Shown here in pieces: positions 1-12,255 of a stretch of 64,000 nucleotides of DNA. Both the position numbers and the translations under genes were made by a program. Within the stretch, counting starts at the first letter, position 1; every line of letters starts with the position of its first letter. The DNA is from Sorex araneus. Its lineage: Eukaryota; Chordata; Mammalia; Eulipotyphla; Soricidae. Under the pieces are notes generated by a model that had not been told where the DNA came from, ran no database searches, and saw nothing but the letters and a program-made list of their open reading frames with translations. The stretch is from assembly GCF_027595985.1 (NCBI RefSeq), contig NC_073306.1, forward strand, positions 97,252,926 to 97,316,925, written 5' to 3'.

Positions 1-410
1 CCCTTAAGTTGGCTGGTGAGAGACAGTCCCCTAATGTGGCTGGTCAGAGACAGTCCCCTAACATGGCTGGTCAGAGACAGTCCCCTATTGTGGATGGTCA
101 GAGACAGTCCCCTAACATGGCTGGTCAGAGACAGTCCCCTATTGTGGATGGTCAGAGACAGTCCCCCTTACGTGGCTGGTCAGAGAGACAGTGCTCTAAC
201 ATGGATGGTCAGAGATCATTTCTTAACGTGGCTGGTCAGAGAGACAGTCCCCTAACATGGATGGTCAGACAGTCGCCTAACATGATAGTCCCCTAACATG
301 GATGGTCAGAGACAGTCCCCTTGTGGATGGTCAGAGACAGTCCCCTTGTGGATGGTCAGAGACAGTTCCCTTGTGGATGGTCAGAGACAATCCCCTTGTG
401 GATGGCCCAG
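1..410 (+). repeat. Minisatellite, 25-27 bp unit
   Basis: Tandem units centred on GGTCAGAGACAGTCCCCT. The first copies are mostly 27 bp and alternate GGCTGGTCAGAG with GGATGGTCAGAG; the last ones (about 300-410) are 25 bp with CCCCTTGTGGATGG. Because 27 is a multiple of three, two overlapping frames stay open; these are not genes. The array probably continues left of the window. Confidence 0.95.
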
Positions 411-779
411 AGAGTGTGTTTGGTCCGGGAACCCTAGAAGGAATTCTCCTGGGAGCCTGGGTCTGGGCTTACCCCCTTCTCCCATCCATGCCTGTAGCTT
501 GGGCAGGACTGCAGCCATGCTCAGGGTCCATATCTGTGGCTCATTTGGGTTTGCCTGGGTTCCTTGATCTGATCAAAACTGTCTGCTGAGATCTGAAAGG
601 ACATGCCACCCCGGGTCTGGTCCCCAGACACCCTCCTCCACAGGCACAAAAGCCCTTTCTCCCTGTGTGCAGAGGGTGTGGCTGGGCCCCCAACCCTGCA
701 GAATCAGGGAGAAGGTGGAACATGGGGGGATCTGGGCTTGTAGAGGAGCTCGCCAAAGCCTTCCACAAAGCACGCCCCC

Positions 780-1030
780 GCGCCTCCCTCCACATTCATA
801 CAGATACAATCTGATTAAATTGAATATTGATTGTGTGGCCGGAAGGTGTTGGTTCCCAGCTGGCAGTGAGTCAGTCTGCCCACCCTGAGGCCCACGCAGC
901 GGGAGGGGGTGAACGGCGGCCAAAGAGGGGCAGTGCATGCACAGAGACCAATTATTTCAGCTCCTCTCCCCCGTTTTTTAGTGTGCCTCCTTTGACAGCT
1001 GCTGAAGCCCCCCATTAGTCAGGCCCCGGG
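780..1030. promoter_or_regulatory. Candidate intronic enhancer
   Basis: CTGATTAAATTGAATATTG, GTGAGTCAGTC and CCAATTATTTCAG form a repeat-free block unlike the surrounding G+C-rich intron. Confidence 0.25.
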
Positions 1031-1566
1031 ACAGCCTGCTCCCCGAACAGGACAAAAGCCAGATACACTCTGGAGCTGACTGTGCCAGGCTTATTCCCTG
1101 TCAGCAATGCAAGGGGGTGTTCCTGTGCCTCTGTTGTTGCAACCAGGTCCTAGAGTTCCCTTAGGTTCATCCCATCCTTACCCTTTGCAGGACTGTCTCA
1201 AGAAACCCTGGATTCAATGAGGGGGCACAGGGAGGCATTGGCCGCCTCCTACACTCAGCTAATTGGCTGTAGCTGGTCAGCAGGGGCAGTGAGGGGACGG
1301 AGGTCAGGTATCTGCGCCCTCTGCAGCCAGTCAAGAGTTGGAGACGCATCTGGGCCATGTCAGCCCAGGCGCTGCACCTCAGGGGCCAGCCCCAAGGCCC
1401 AGAGGGTGGCTGGAGCCCAGGCACAGTGCCTCCTTCTGTCCCCACTGGTCCCTGGGCAAACCCAAATGGTTCCCGTCCATGTGTGTGGACTCAGTCTACA
1501 AAACCCCTCACCCCCTACACACACCCTCACCCTCCCAGGTGAAGGCTCATTGAAAGGACTAAGCCT

Positions 1567-1755
1567 GGGGCTGGAGTGATAGCACAGCGGGGAGGGCGTT
1601 TGCCTTGCATGCGGCTGACCTGGGTTCGATTCCCAACGTCCCATGTGGTCCTCTGAGCACCGCCAGGGGTGATTCCTGAGTACCGAGTCAGGAGTAACCC
1701 CTGTGCATTGCCGGGTGTGACCCAAAAAGCAAAATAAATAAATAACTAAATAAAG
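1567..1755 (+). mobile_element. SINE, well preserved
   Basis: GGGGCTGGAGTGATAGCACA to GACCCAAAAAGCAAAATAAA; box B GGTTCGATTCC. Confidence 0.9.
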
Positions 1756-1814
1756 GACTAAGGCTACAAGAGGCTAAGTAGTCCCTGGACACAGGCACCT
1801 GGCCTGGCCCCAAG

Positions 1815-1995
1815 TTGGAAAACTGAAGAACGGAATAAACGCTCAAGCACTGCAGGGCAGGTATGTGCTGACCCCAGTTCAGGTCCCAGCACCATAGCTG
1901 GTCCCCCAAGCACAGCCTGGACCACTTCTGAGCACAGAGCCTGGGCAAGACCCTGAGCACTGCCAGGTATGGCTCGACCCCAAACAAGTCAGAGC
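1815..1995 (+). mobile_element. Degenerate SINE
   Basis: Middle part GACCCCAGTTCAGGTCCCAG and GAGCACTGCCAGGTATGGC remain; the head is eroded. Confidence 0.6.
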
Positions 1996-2102
1996 AGAAC
2001 CAGAGACACGCCACTCCAAAGGGTTGTTTGAGAGGAGTACATGGATTTGGGGACCCCTCACACACTGATGTGCTGGTTTTCTGCTGATGTTCTTTCTTGT
2101 CT

Positions 2103-2277
2103 TCTTTTTATTTTGTTTTATTTTGTTTGGGGGCCACACCCGACGGTGCTCAGGGGCTGCTCCTGGTTCTCTCAGGAATCACTCCTGGCAGGGCTCCAGG
2201 GACCATATGGGATACCAGAATCAAACCCACTCACCTATATGCAAGGCAGGCGCCCTACCCTCTGTCCTGTCACTCTG
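2103..2277 (-). mobile_element. SINE
   Basis: TGGGGGCCACACCCGACGG through GGGATACCAGAATCAAACC to the head at CTGTCACTCTGAC. Confidence 0.85.
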
Positions 2278-3829
2278 ACTCTGGGTTTCTGCTGCTCTGT
2301 CACGGAAGACAGGACAGACAAGACCCCAGAACTCCCCCTCCCGGGTCTCAGTAATATCCTGTCCATACTGGCCCTGTGGAACCAGGAAGTGGCTTCTTGC
2401 TTGAAATTTCCCGTGCTGACTTGAGCTCCCAGTGGGATTGTGAGAGCCATTTCTGCTAGAGCAGAGGCCAGTCAGGGGAGGCTGAGAGCCCAGGCCGGCA
2501 CAGGAAGGTGATCTCAGGGTTCCAGCGTCTCCCGGGACTGGGGACCCTGCCCAGGGCAGACTGAGCTCTCAGCTTGGAGCTTCACGTACAAGTGTTGCCA
2601 ATCAATCTTATTTGACAGGCAGAGAAATGGTCCAGGAGGCAAAGCACCTTCCCAGCATCCACAGCACCACCTATGGTCCCCTAAACCCTGCTAGGAATGG
2701 CCTGAGCCCTCCCCACACCAGCCAGGGTAGTTGTTCAAGCAGAGACGCAGCCCTCATTTGGAGGCCCCTTGATCAAGCAGGCCAGCCACACGCACGTGCG
2801 CACACAGCAGAGAGAAAACCTGATGGGACTTTTGTCCAAGTCGGAAAATTTAAAAATGCTGTTGGGAGAGTGCAGGGAGGCTGGACCCGGGGTCCGTCCC
2901 ATCCACTTCCTTCCAGACCTGCCTCAGCAACGCCTCAGGCCACCCTGCTCCTCCACAAGCTGCCCTGGTTCCCTAGAGCTCTCACACTTGTCTCCTCTGG
3001 CTCCTGATGCCTCTTTCTCCCCCACAGAGTTCTCTGCAGTTCCTCCACCCCACCTCTTCAGGCCTGGTGACCAAGACCAGCAGGGACCCTGGTTCTGCCT
3101 GAGTCTGTCTGGTCATGTGTCCCACACCAGGAGTCTGAGTGGACCCAGACATGGGTGAGGTGTTCCGGGGCCTCCCTGGCCCTCTGGTTCAGCGCCTGGC
3201 CATCACTTTGAGGGGATGTTCAGTTGCTTTTGTCGGCCAAGGTACAGTCAGTCCCACTCAGCAACCCTGCCCACTAGAATGCACAGAGGAGCAGAAGTGA
3301 TGCCCCAGAGGGAAGTGCCGAGGACCCGGGTGTGCTTCTCACTGGCAGAGCCGTTGCTCAGCACTGACCGGGCTATGGTCAGAGCAGGCAGTCTGGACAG
3401 TCTCCGTCTCTCTAACATGGGGCATCTTGCCTTCACACGTTGTCGTGGCCAAGAGGAGCACCAGGTGTGTAAATCAGGAAACGCTTGATCAAGAGACTTA
3501 AAGTGTGGGGGATGATTTCAGTTCCAGCATGTCCTGATCTCAGGAAAGAAAGGAGGGCTGGAAAGGTGCCCCAGGGGAGGAGCGTGTCCGTCACACACCT
3601 GTGACTTTGCTCCCCAGCACAGTGTTACTCCCTGAGCTACTGGGTGTGGTCTGCCAGCCTTTAGCACCCCTGGGCCTGAAAATAAACCATAGGCCCACAG
3701 AATCAGGCCGAGCATTGCCGGAAGTGACTCCATCATCCCCTGAGCACTGCTTGGGACCTCCCCGCCCTCCAAAAAAAAAATCAAAGAATTCCTGTCCATG
3801 TGAATTAATGAACGCCAAGATGCTGAGCA

Positions 3830-4007
3830 GGACCGGAGCTATTATACAGTGGGGAAGGTATTTGCCTTGCACACAGCCAACTTGGGTTCAATTCCCAGCA
3901 TCCTACATGACCGGTCCCACAAGCACCACCAGAAGAGATTCTGGCAGAACCTGGAGTAACTCCTGAGTATCACTGGGTGTGACCCAAAAAGCCTAAAAGA
4001 AAAAAAA
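3830..4007 (+). mobile_element. SINE
   Basis: GGACCGGAGCTATTATACAG to GTGTGACCCAAAAAGCC; box B GGTTCAATTCC. Confidence 0.9.
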
Positions 4008-4294
4008 TTTCTGAGCTAACTCAGAGGGGGGAAAACGGAGTGACAGATGTGAGGCAATCTGGATCAGAAAAGCTTTCCTGAAACAAGAGAATGTTTTCAG
4101 TACCTAAAGGAAGGAAGGGAACGAAACACATGCTGAGTTCTTAGTGTTAAGCCAGGGGCCTGTATGTAGTCATATGTTCCAACCTGTGGATTCTGGGCCT
4201 TCCACAGACCCTCTGTGCACTTTCTCTTCACTGCTGCGTTTTTTGTTTGAGTCTTTGGGTTTGTTTTATTGGTTTGGGGACCATAGAGTCTTTT

Positions 4295-4478
4295 GGTTTG
4301 TTTTATTGTTTTATTTAGAGGCCTCACCCAGCTGTGCTCAGGGCTGACTTCTGGTTCTGTGCTCAGAGATCAATTCTAGCAAGGCTCAGGGGACCATATG
4401 GGGCGCCAGAGGTCAAACCCAGGTCTGCCGCATGCAAGGCAAGTGCCATACATGCTGAACTGTTGCTCCAGGCCCCTC
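4295..4478 (-). mobile_element. SINE
   Basis: GTGCTCAGGGCTGACTTCTG and GGGGACCATATGGGGCGCC; head at TGTTGCTCCAGGCCCC. Confidence 0.85.
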
Positions 4479-5049
4479 TCTTCACTGCTTTTGATCTTAC
4501 TCTTCCCTTCCATTTTGGGGACAGAATCAGTGGTGCTCAGGAACTATGCACGGGATGGGTGCTGCTAGGCACTGGCCTATGCAGTGTGGGACTCGGGGGC
4601 ACTGGAGCCAGGCCCCTGCCTGTGGTGCTCAGCCGAGTGATCTCTCCTGCCACTCCCTCTGCACTCACACTCCCCCATCGAGCACCTAGTGTCATTTGCT
4701 TCTTTACTTCTAGAGCTTCTATTTGGATTTCTTCAGAATTGTTAGATCACACTGTGAGCTTCCGTGTACTGACAAAATGTCCAAAACAAACGTATGTTTC
4801 TCTGAATTCTAATCATACCTGGCCGTGTCCGTTCCAAGTGCCGCCGTCACGAGGACCTCGTTGGTGACCCGTTGTTCCTCCCGGCTCCCTTGTGGGCAGT
4901 CGGCCTGCACACTCAGGGTCTCTGAGTCTGTGTTCCCACCACGTGGACAGGGGACAGGGCTTCGCGTTCCTCTGCAGAGCAGATTTCAGAGTCCTTCTGC
5001 TGGCCTTTTGAGTGTGTGACCCCCTTTATCCGAGTTTCTACACCCATCA

Positions 5050-5185
5050 ATAGAGAAATAATACAGGGCTCAAGGGACTTTCTTTGCATGCAGCTGACTT
5101 GGTTCCAACCCCCAACACCTCACCTGAGTCCCACCCAAAGCCAGGAATAGCCCCTTCTGGACATGGCCCCCAAGTCAGAGTGAGC
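5050..5185 (+). mobile_element. Degenerate SINE
   Basis: TTTGCATGCAGCTGACTTGG and CCAACACCTCAC; no A tail. Confidence 0.5.
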
Positions 5186-5879
5186 AAGCTCATGAGAGGG
5201 ATTGTTTGCTTCTGGTTCATCTTGCCCCAGAGGGCACAGCCCTTCTTGGAGTGAGATGGGACGTTCTTATGGACTAGGGCTGGGTGAGGGTTGTAGAAGC
5301 CCTAAGTCATTGTCGACGCAGGGCCTTCTGGGGTAATTGCTTTCTCAAAGGTGACAGCGAGGGTTGAGTATAGGATTTATCTGTCTGTCAGCTAGGGGGC
5401 TTCTCAGACCCAGATTCTGAGGGGCTGGGAGCGAAGGGGGTGAATATAAGAGGACTTGCCAAATAGCAGGAAATTTAGACAAGAGCAAATAAAAGCACCT
5501 CTTAGAAGGTACAGGGGAAAGTCAGAAGGTGAAAACCTCCAGGGATCTACTGTTTCAAGGATGGAAACTTCGAGGTCCTGGTGAAGGCCAGCGGGGGAGG
5601 AGGACAGCATGGGCTGGGTGCAGAGAGGACCTGGCACATCTTGCTTGTTTTCTTTTTACTTTATTTAAACACCGTAGTTTGCCAAGTTGTTCATTATACA
5701 ATTGTTATGGGCATTTAGAGTCACACCAATTTTGCCACCAAAGTGATCTTCCCTCCACCATTGTTCCCGTTTTCCCAGCAACCACCCACTCTGCCCCCTT
5801 TAGCAGGCACGAAATAATTTATTTTTAACTTATCGTTACAACTAAATCGTTAATACATTTATCAAAAAATACTTCAGTA

Positions 5880-6058
5880 GGGGTCAGAGCAATAGTACAG
5901 CAAGTAGGGCATTTGCCTTACACACAGCCAACCCGGGTTCAATCCCTGGCCCTCTGAGCACCGCCAGGAGTAATTCCTGAGTGCAGAGATAGGAGTAATC
6001 CCTGAGCATCACTGGGTGTGACCCAAAAAGCAAAAAAAAAAAAAAAAAAAAAAAAAAA
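5880..6058 (+). mobile_element. SINE with 27-A tail
   Basis: GGGGTCAGAGCAATAGTACA to GACCCAAAAAGC plus A27; CTTCAGTA repeats on both sides (5872-5879 and 6062-6069). Confidence 0.9.
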
Positions 6059-6084
6059 CCCCTTCAGTAAAAGAAAATTTGTGA

Positions 6085-6692
6085 GATACCACCTCACACC
6101 ACAGAGAATGGCACACATCCAAAAGAACAAAAGCAACCGCTATTGTAGAGGATGTGGGGAGAAAGGGACCCTTCTACACTGCTGGTGGGAATGCCCACTG
6201 GTTTAACCCTTTTGGAAAACAATATGGACGCTTCTCAAAAAATTAGAAATTGAGCTTCCATTTGATCCAGCAATACCACTTCTGGGAATATATCCCGGAG
6301 AAACAAAAAAGTATAGTCTAAATGGCATCTGCACTTATATGTTCATCACAGCACTCTTTACAATAGCCAGAATCTGGAAAAAACCCGAGTGCGGGAAGGG
6401 AGATGTGTGCTGAAAGTAGACTAGAGACTGAACACTATGGCCACTCAATACCCCTATCGCAAACCACAACATCCAAAAGGAGAGAGAGAGCAAAATGGAA
6501 TACCCTGCCACAGAGGGGGGGGGGGACAAGATTGGAGGGTTGGAGGGATACTGGGTTCATTGTTGTTGGAGAATGGACACTGGTGGAGGGATGGGTTTGC
6601 GAACATTGTATGAGGGAAACACAAGGACAAAGATGGGTAAATTTGTAACTGTACCCTCACGGTGTACTAATTAAAAAATAATTTTTTTTAAA
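6085..6692 (+). mobile_element. 5'-truncated, internally deleted L1 fragment
   Basis: Same ORF2 C-terminal region ([15 protein letters not shown]), but the sequence jumps from the WKKPEC codons directly into 3' UTR-type sequence near 6395. Flanked by the 16-bp duplication AAAAGAAAATTTGTGA at 6069-6084 and 6693-6708. It follows directly on a SINE tail. Confidence 0.9.
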
Positions 6693-7894
6693 AAAAGAAA
6701 ATTTGTGAAAATTGTTATATCTCACCACTAGGTCAGTAAATCTTTATCTGAGGGTTTACTAAACTCTCTTAGCTGAACCTTCTTCTAGCTTTCTGTGCTA
6801 TTGTTTTTGTTTATTGGGCTTGGTTGGCTACTGTGTTACTCTCCCATCTGATTTGATGTGCTTCTACTGGGATGTCAGTATTTAGAGGTTCCCTGTGCAG
6901 CCACATGGTCTATAAACATCTGACTTATAGCTCTGGGCCTATGAGTTTACATGGCATGGATGTGAGATGTGGTTGTGGCTGCCGGAGCTTCCGTAATCAT
7001 GGGGGCTGGGGGGAGGCTGCCCACCCCTAGTTTGAGAAGAAGATAGGTGTGCCTGGAAATGTCATGGTTTCATGTCTGCAGATATGAGTCAGGAAGCAGT
7101 GGGCTGGGCCATAGGTACAACAGCAACTGTGGGTTGTGGGTGTAGTTGTCAGGACTTAGGCAGGGCAGAGGCTCAGCCCACCCCTCTCCCGAGGGCACCC
7201 CAGAGTTTTTCACTAGGAGACCTGTGAATTTTAGCAATTTGGCTTGCCTCTCCTCGGAAGTTTAGTCATGAATCTGTCAGCTGAGCTGGTGGATGAGTCC
7301 ACATGGCGGCTCCTGGGGGACCGGGGTGGCTGTGGACTACAGGGCATTCTGGGTGTGTTTCCCTGAGTGCCTGCACAGACAGTGATTTTTCCAAGGGACC
7401 TGAATCAGACTTCATGTCTCACTCCCCCCGAGGGTATGGCCCCATGAGTTCTCCTGGCTTTGTTCCCTCTTTGAAGACACTATCAGAAAACGCTGGTTGC
7501 ATCTCAGTTCTACCTCTTAATTTGAAGCCCTTGGGTTTATGTAAAATAGCTCAGCCTTTCTGGTCTGGAACCAGATGCCGCTTCTCCCACTTTTCCTTAC
7601 AGCGATCATGTGGAGTGAATAGATGTGAAGATTTCTTGTGGGCTAGGAATTTTCCCAGGTCTGAGAAGGGCTTTCCGCACACTCAGGGTTTGAATGCTGA
7701 TTGCTCTATGTGCAAGACCCATAGTTTTCCCATGCTGCCATGCTCGAGAATGGAAAAAAAAAAAAACAGAAAAGCCACATAAGGTGTCCAGGAGGGATTC
7801 GTGCAGAGGTGGGAAAGAGAGGCAGTGTGGTTGTGAGCTCAGAGCTGATTCTCCACCAGAGACCAGCTTTCAAAATCCAAGACAAATCTCCAGA

Positions 7895-8608
7895 TTGTAC
7901 TGGAGAGATAGTACAGCGGGGAGGGCACTTGTCTCGTACGCAGCTGACCCAGGTTTGATCCCTGACATCCCACAGAGTCCCCCAATCTTTTTTTTTTATG
8001 GCTCCCATCCAGACCTAATTTATTATATTCTTAAAATTTTAACTAAGAAAGTCAACTAGGTGTCCTTTTTTATCTTGAATCTAGCTTTTTAATTCAGTCT
8101 CATAATCTCTCCTTCTTTTATCGAATCACCGAGAGATACAGTTACAAATCTTTCATGATTTTCAGTCATACAATGATCAAACACCCATCCCTCCACCAAT
8201 GCACATTTTCCACTACCAATGTCCCTAGTATCCCTACTGCCACCCCACCCAACCCCAACCCTTACCTCTATGGCAGACAATTTCCTTCTTACTCTCTTTC
8301 TATGTATGGACATTATGGTTTGCAAAATAGATAATGCGAGGCCATCATGTTTGGTCCTTTATCTACTTTCAGCACACATCTCCCATCCAGAAAGATCCCT
8401 CCAACCATCATTGACTCTGTGATCTCTTCTCAATTCCAGCTGCCTTCTCCCCAGCTCATGAGGCAGCTAATAACCATGGAGCAATCTTCCTGGTCCTTGT
8501 CCCTACTGTCCTTGGAATCCCCCAACCTTCGCCTTGAGTGATCCCTGAGCACAGAGCCAGAAGTAAGCCCTGAGTACAGCCAGGTGTGACCCCAAAATAA
8601 AACAAAAT
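7895..8608 (+). mobile_element. SINE split by an L1
   Basis: The first half (7895-7985) ends GAGTCCCCCAA; the second half (8526-8608) resumes CCTTCGCCTTGAGTGATCCC and ends CCAAAATAAAACAAAA. Confidence 0.75.
7986..8517 (-). mobile_element. L1 3' end (-) inserted into a SINE
   Basis: Reverse-strand L1 3' UTR (CACCCATCCCTCCACCAATG and related). Flanked by TCCCCCAA at 7978-7985 and 8518-8525; the two SINE halves on either side join into one element. Confidence 0.8.
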
Positions 8609-9404
8609 CTCCAGAGGTGGCTGGCAGCTGACTGACAGGTGCACCACCTGAGTGACCCTGTCTTCCTCGGGACTGAGATTCCTCCTGGAGCTGGAGAGCA
8701 CAGGGGCAGGAAGAGGAGGCAGGCAGAGCCAGGGAAGGCAGCTGTGCTCCCAGGGACAATGTCCACTGATGACATCAGACTGTCCCCGTGCGAGAACCTG
8801 ATGGAGAAGAAAACAGAAGAGCAAGGGTCTGTCCTGATGAGTGTTCCAAAGCGTCTGCCGAGGCATATTCACCTCCTCTCCTGGTGCTCTGCCACCTCCC
8901 AGAAGGCCCTCAGCAGCCCCTCCAGAACCCAGACCCCAGGTCTCTGGGTTTATAGAAATGCAAACATGCTCCCCCAGCTGCAGGCCCTTCTGGACTGCAG
9001 CTATGGAGGGTGTGGTTGTCTCCCCCAAGCCAGCTCTGCCTTCCTGCTCTCTCATCTCCAGCCCTGCCCTCGGGTGAACATTCCTTGCTTCCCCCAGCAG
9101 TCCTCTGAGCCCCGCTTTTGAAAGGCAAAACGTGGGGCCCCTCTGGACTTGCCTTTTGCACTTGGACCTAAGATTCATTTCTCCCCGTCCACACAGGATG
9201 CTCATTAACGCACACAGAGATGGGGCTCGGTGCGGGGGAGGCAGCTGGGAGACAGTTAGGACAAGCGATTGGCCATCAGGGACTCGAAAGCAGCCTCACG
9301 CTGGGCTCCCACCCGGGGATGTGGCCGGGGGCTCCTTGGCAGACCCTGGAAAGTGTCCTCTGAGCAGTGTCCCCACGCGTCCCCTCTGCCAGGCGGAGAC
9401 TTGA

Positions 9405-9530
9405 GATATACGCGTTCCCCTGCAGACTTTCCGGCTCTTTTTTTCATCCCTGTTGGGGTTGATGTTTCATCGAGATTAATAGTCAAGTGAGTCATGTTTA
9501 AAGGGGCCTTTGATGAAGGAGCTGCACATA
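9405..9530. promoter_or_regulatory. Candidate intronic enhancer
   Basis: Repeat-free segment with CGAGATTAATAG, AAGTGAGTCATG (AP-1-like), CCTTTGATG (TCF-like) and CATAAATAAG (MEF2-like) in 70 bp. Confidence 0.25.
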
Positions 9531-10052
9531 AATAAGCCCTGTCTGCCGGCTCCAGCTGCCCTTTCCTGTGGCGGTGTCTCTGCCCTGGATCTTATGCAGC
9601 CCCCCCAAGCCCCCGTTTCGGCTCTTCTGCCACTTAACTCCGCACTGCCTCCCTCCACGTGAGTGATGCCCAGGCACAATCACAAGTTCAGAGACAGCGT
9701 GCCCAGCATTCACATGTGGTTTGGGGGTTCCATTTCATCTCCCTCAGCTATTATCTCCTTATCTGCAAAATGGGATCCACGCAGACCCTGTCTCAAGGGC
9801 TGTTGGGGGAATTCAGTCAAGAACTAGCAGAGTCACTGCCTGTGCGGACATGGCAGGTCCTCGTCCATGAGGATCATGGCCCCCTATTCCATCCATGCAC
9901 CCTCAGAGGTGGGGGATGGCCTCTGCCCACCTTCCCAGGAGCAGCTGGGCAAAGCTTGGTAGAGCCCCACTTCCCCACGTGCTACCTCTTTACCTGCCCA
10001 CACCTCGGGCCCAGTGAGGGACAGAGAGCAAAAATGTCATAAAGGACGGTTC

Positions 10053-10147
10053 TGGGGCCCCGGGGTTGGCTCACAATAGAGCATTTGCCTTGTGGGAGTG
10101 AGGCCCTGGGTTCAACTCCTGGCTCTGCCAAAACAGAAAGAAAAGAA
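10053..10147 (+). mobile_element. Short tRNA-derived SINE (about 75 bp type)
   Basis: GGTTGGCTCACAATAGAGC then GGGTTCAACTCCTGGCTCTG and an A-rich tail. It lacks the long 3' body of the common SINE. Similar short copies lie at 15001-15077 and about 47832-47965. Confidence 0.6.
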
Positions 10148-10524
10148 AAGCAGATTCAGTATGCAGAGACTCCCTCACAACCTAAAATGGATGCATGGCA
10201 GAGGAGTTTCTGGGAGAGCCTGGGAGATAGCGGCCCTATAGCAGCCCCCAGGCCTTCCTCCCACCCCCTCCTGTCATGCAGGTCTCATGGAATGAAATCC
10301 GGGCAGCAGGTGAGCTCAGCACCCGGTGGAAGGGAGGGTCTGCTCATAAAAAAAAACAAGGCAACGCCGTGTCCATGGCCAGAGTTGGAAGGGGCAGGCT
10401 GTGGAGGCGCATGTGGACAGTGCTCAGACAGGGCTGGGTTCCCACCAACACCCACCCTGCTTGAAGTTCTCCAAGAGGAGATAAAACAGAGAGAACCCTG
10501 CCCTCAAGAAGCCAGACCCGGGCC

Positions 10525-10655
10525 GGAGCCAGAGCGCAGGGATCTGGCACGTGCTCTGCACGCAGCTAAGCCAGGTCTGCTCCCGGCTTCCTGTAGCGTG
10601 ATCCCTGAACACAGAACCAGGAGCAAGCTTGGAGCACTGCTGGATGTGGGAAGAA
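10525..10655 (+). mobile_element. Degenerate SINE
   Basis: CACGCAGCTAAGCCAGGTCT and GATCCCTGAACACAGAACCA. Confidence 0.6.
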
Positions 10656-10987
10656 GGAGAAGGAGGAGAGCGAGAAGGAGTGGCAGCGAGACCTCCCCAG
10701 CTCCCGGAGCCATTGAGTGATGCGACCAAGGAGCTGCAGGGATTCACTGCCTGCTTGCTGCAGTGAGAAAAGAGACGTGGCCCCAGCATGTTTTGAGGAA
10801 GGGGACTGGGTGGGTGGTGCTTCTTTTTAGTTAGTTTTTTATCCTTAACTTTCTGCTACAGAAAATTTCAAGCAAGCAGACTTACAAGAGAGAGAGGGGG
10901 GTAAATGCAGCCATGTTCCTGCCCTCCCACCCTCCCTTTGCTCCTCATTTGCCTCCTTTTGTCCTAGGGCCTTAGGGGGAACCCAGC

Positions 10988-11303
10988 CTGCAGGGCTTAC
11001 TCTCTACTCAAGAATTATTCCTGGCAGTGCTCAGAGGACCATGTGCAGTGCAGGGAATCAAATTCAGGTCAGCCACACACAAAGCAAGTGCCCTCGCCCC
11101 TGAGCACTCTCTCCAGCCCACCGGGGGCATTGTTGATGTATTTTGTCTTTCTTGTTTTGTTTTGGGGCCAGACTGGGGATGCTCAGGGCTGAATCACTTC
11201 TGTGGTGCTCAGGGGACCACACGTGGTGCGAGGGGAGACAACCCAGGTTAGCCACGTGCAAGGCAGGAAGCTTCACCTCCATGCTGTCTCACCGGCCCCC
11301 AGC
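10988..11303 (-). mobile_element. Two SINEs in tandem (-)
   Basis: Copy one (10988-11119) ends at the head CTCTCTCCAGCCC. Copy two (11148-11303) starts TTTGTTTTGGGGCCAGACTG and ends CTCACCGGCCCC. Confidence 0.75.
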
Positions 11304-11707
11304 TCCAGGCCAGTGTCACTTCACCTGCCCATGGCAGGAGACAGTGCCTGGCCCTCACTTTCCCTGGCACACGCACGTGCACACATGCTGGTGAGGGTCA
11401 GGTGTCAGCAGGGTGGCAGGGAAGGGCATTGTGCACTTGGGGCTGGCGGATGTGGGAGCATCTTAAACACACTCACACATAGTCAGCATCCTGAGGGCAC
11501 CTGTAACCCCAAATCTACTCTTGTTGCATCTAGAGCGCAGTGTGGCTGGTCAGCTGGGACAGTATGGCCACAGCTGCTGAGATGGGCAGAGGCAGAAAGG
11601 GGATGAGGCAAACATCTGTCCCTCAGGACCCAACAACTGGTGGGCACTGCCAAGCACTGGCAGAGAGAGACGGCTGGGCAGGCACAAGCACCCTGCAAGC
11701 AGCTTTC

Positions 11708-11862
11708 CTGGGAGACAGCGCGGTGGGGTTCAGAATGCACATGGCAGACCTGGGTTCAATCCCCAACATCCCCTATGGTCCCTTGAGCACTGCCCCTCAG
11801 GTGTGATCCCTGAGCACAGAGCTAGGAGTAACCCTAAGCATTCACTGGGTTTGAGCCACGGC
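11708..11862 (+). mobile_element. SINE
   Basis: GGGAGACAGCGCGGTGGGGT; box B GGTTCAATCCC; ends TTCACTGGGTTTGAGCC. Confidence 0.75.
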
Positions 11863-12142
11863 CCAGGCTGGGCTGTGTGTGCACACATCTGACCCAGAGG
11901 GCAGAAGCTCCCAGATTTATGGGGCCAACCAACCCCTTAGGGGGAAAAAAAATAAAATAAATGAAGCAACAACCCCTGGAAATCTGCCTTCTTGAAGGGA
12001 ACAAACAGAAACCCCCCAGCTGCTCCTAAGTTACCACCATTCCCCACCCCCCTACAGATTGTTCTCTGTCCCCAGAAGAAACGTACCGGGCCCCCCAGAC
12101 ATTCGGGTAATACTAGGCCCAGGGGTGGAAAGATCCCGGCAG

Positions 12143-12255
12143 GGCTGGAGCGACAGCACAGGGCTAAGGCACTTGCCATGCATGTGGCTACCCTGCTCCA
12201 TCCCCGGCACCACCAGTAGCCCCTGAGCCATGCTGGGTGTGGCTCCACCCACCCT
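12143..12255 (+). mobile_element. SINE, shortened body
   Basis: GGGCTGGAGCGACAGCACAG, then CCCCTGAGCCATGCTGGGTG. Confidence 0.75.

Noticed and set aside
9-296. Two overlapping frames with a 9-residue repeat at the left edge
   Set aside because: A 27-bp minisatellite keeps every frame without a stop in the unit open; no coding support.
3590-3775. Possible + SINE with an A tail
   Set aside because: GAGCACTGCTTGGGACC and the A-run fit, but the head and middle do not align well enough.
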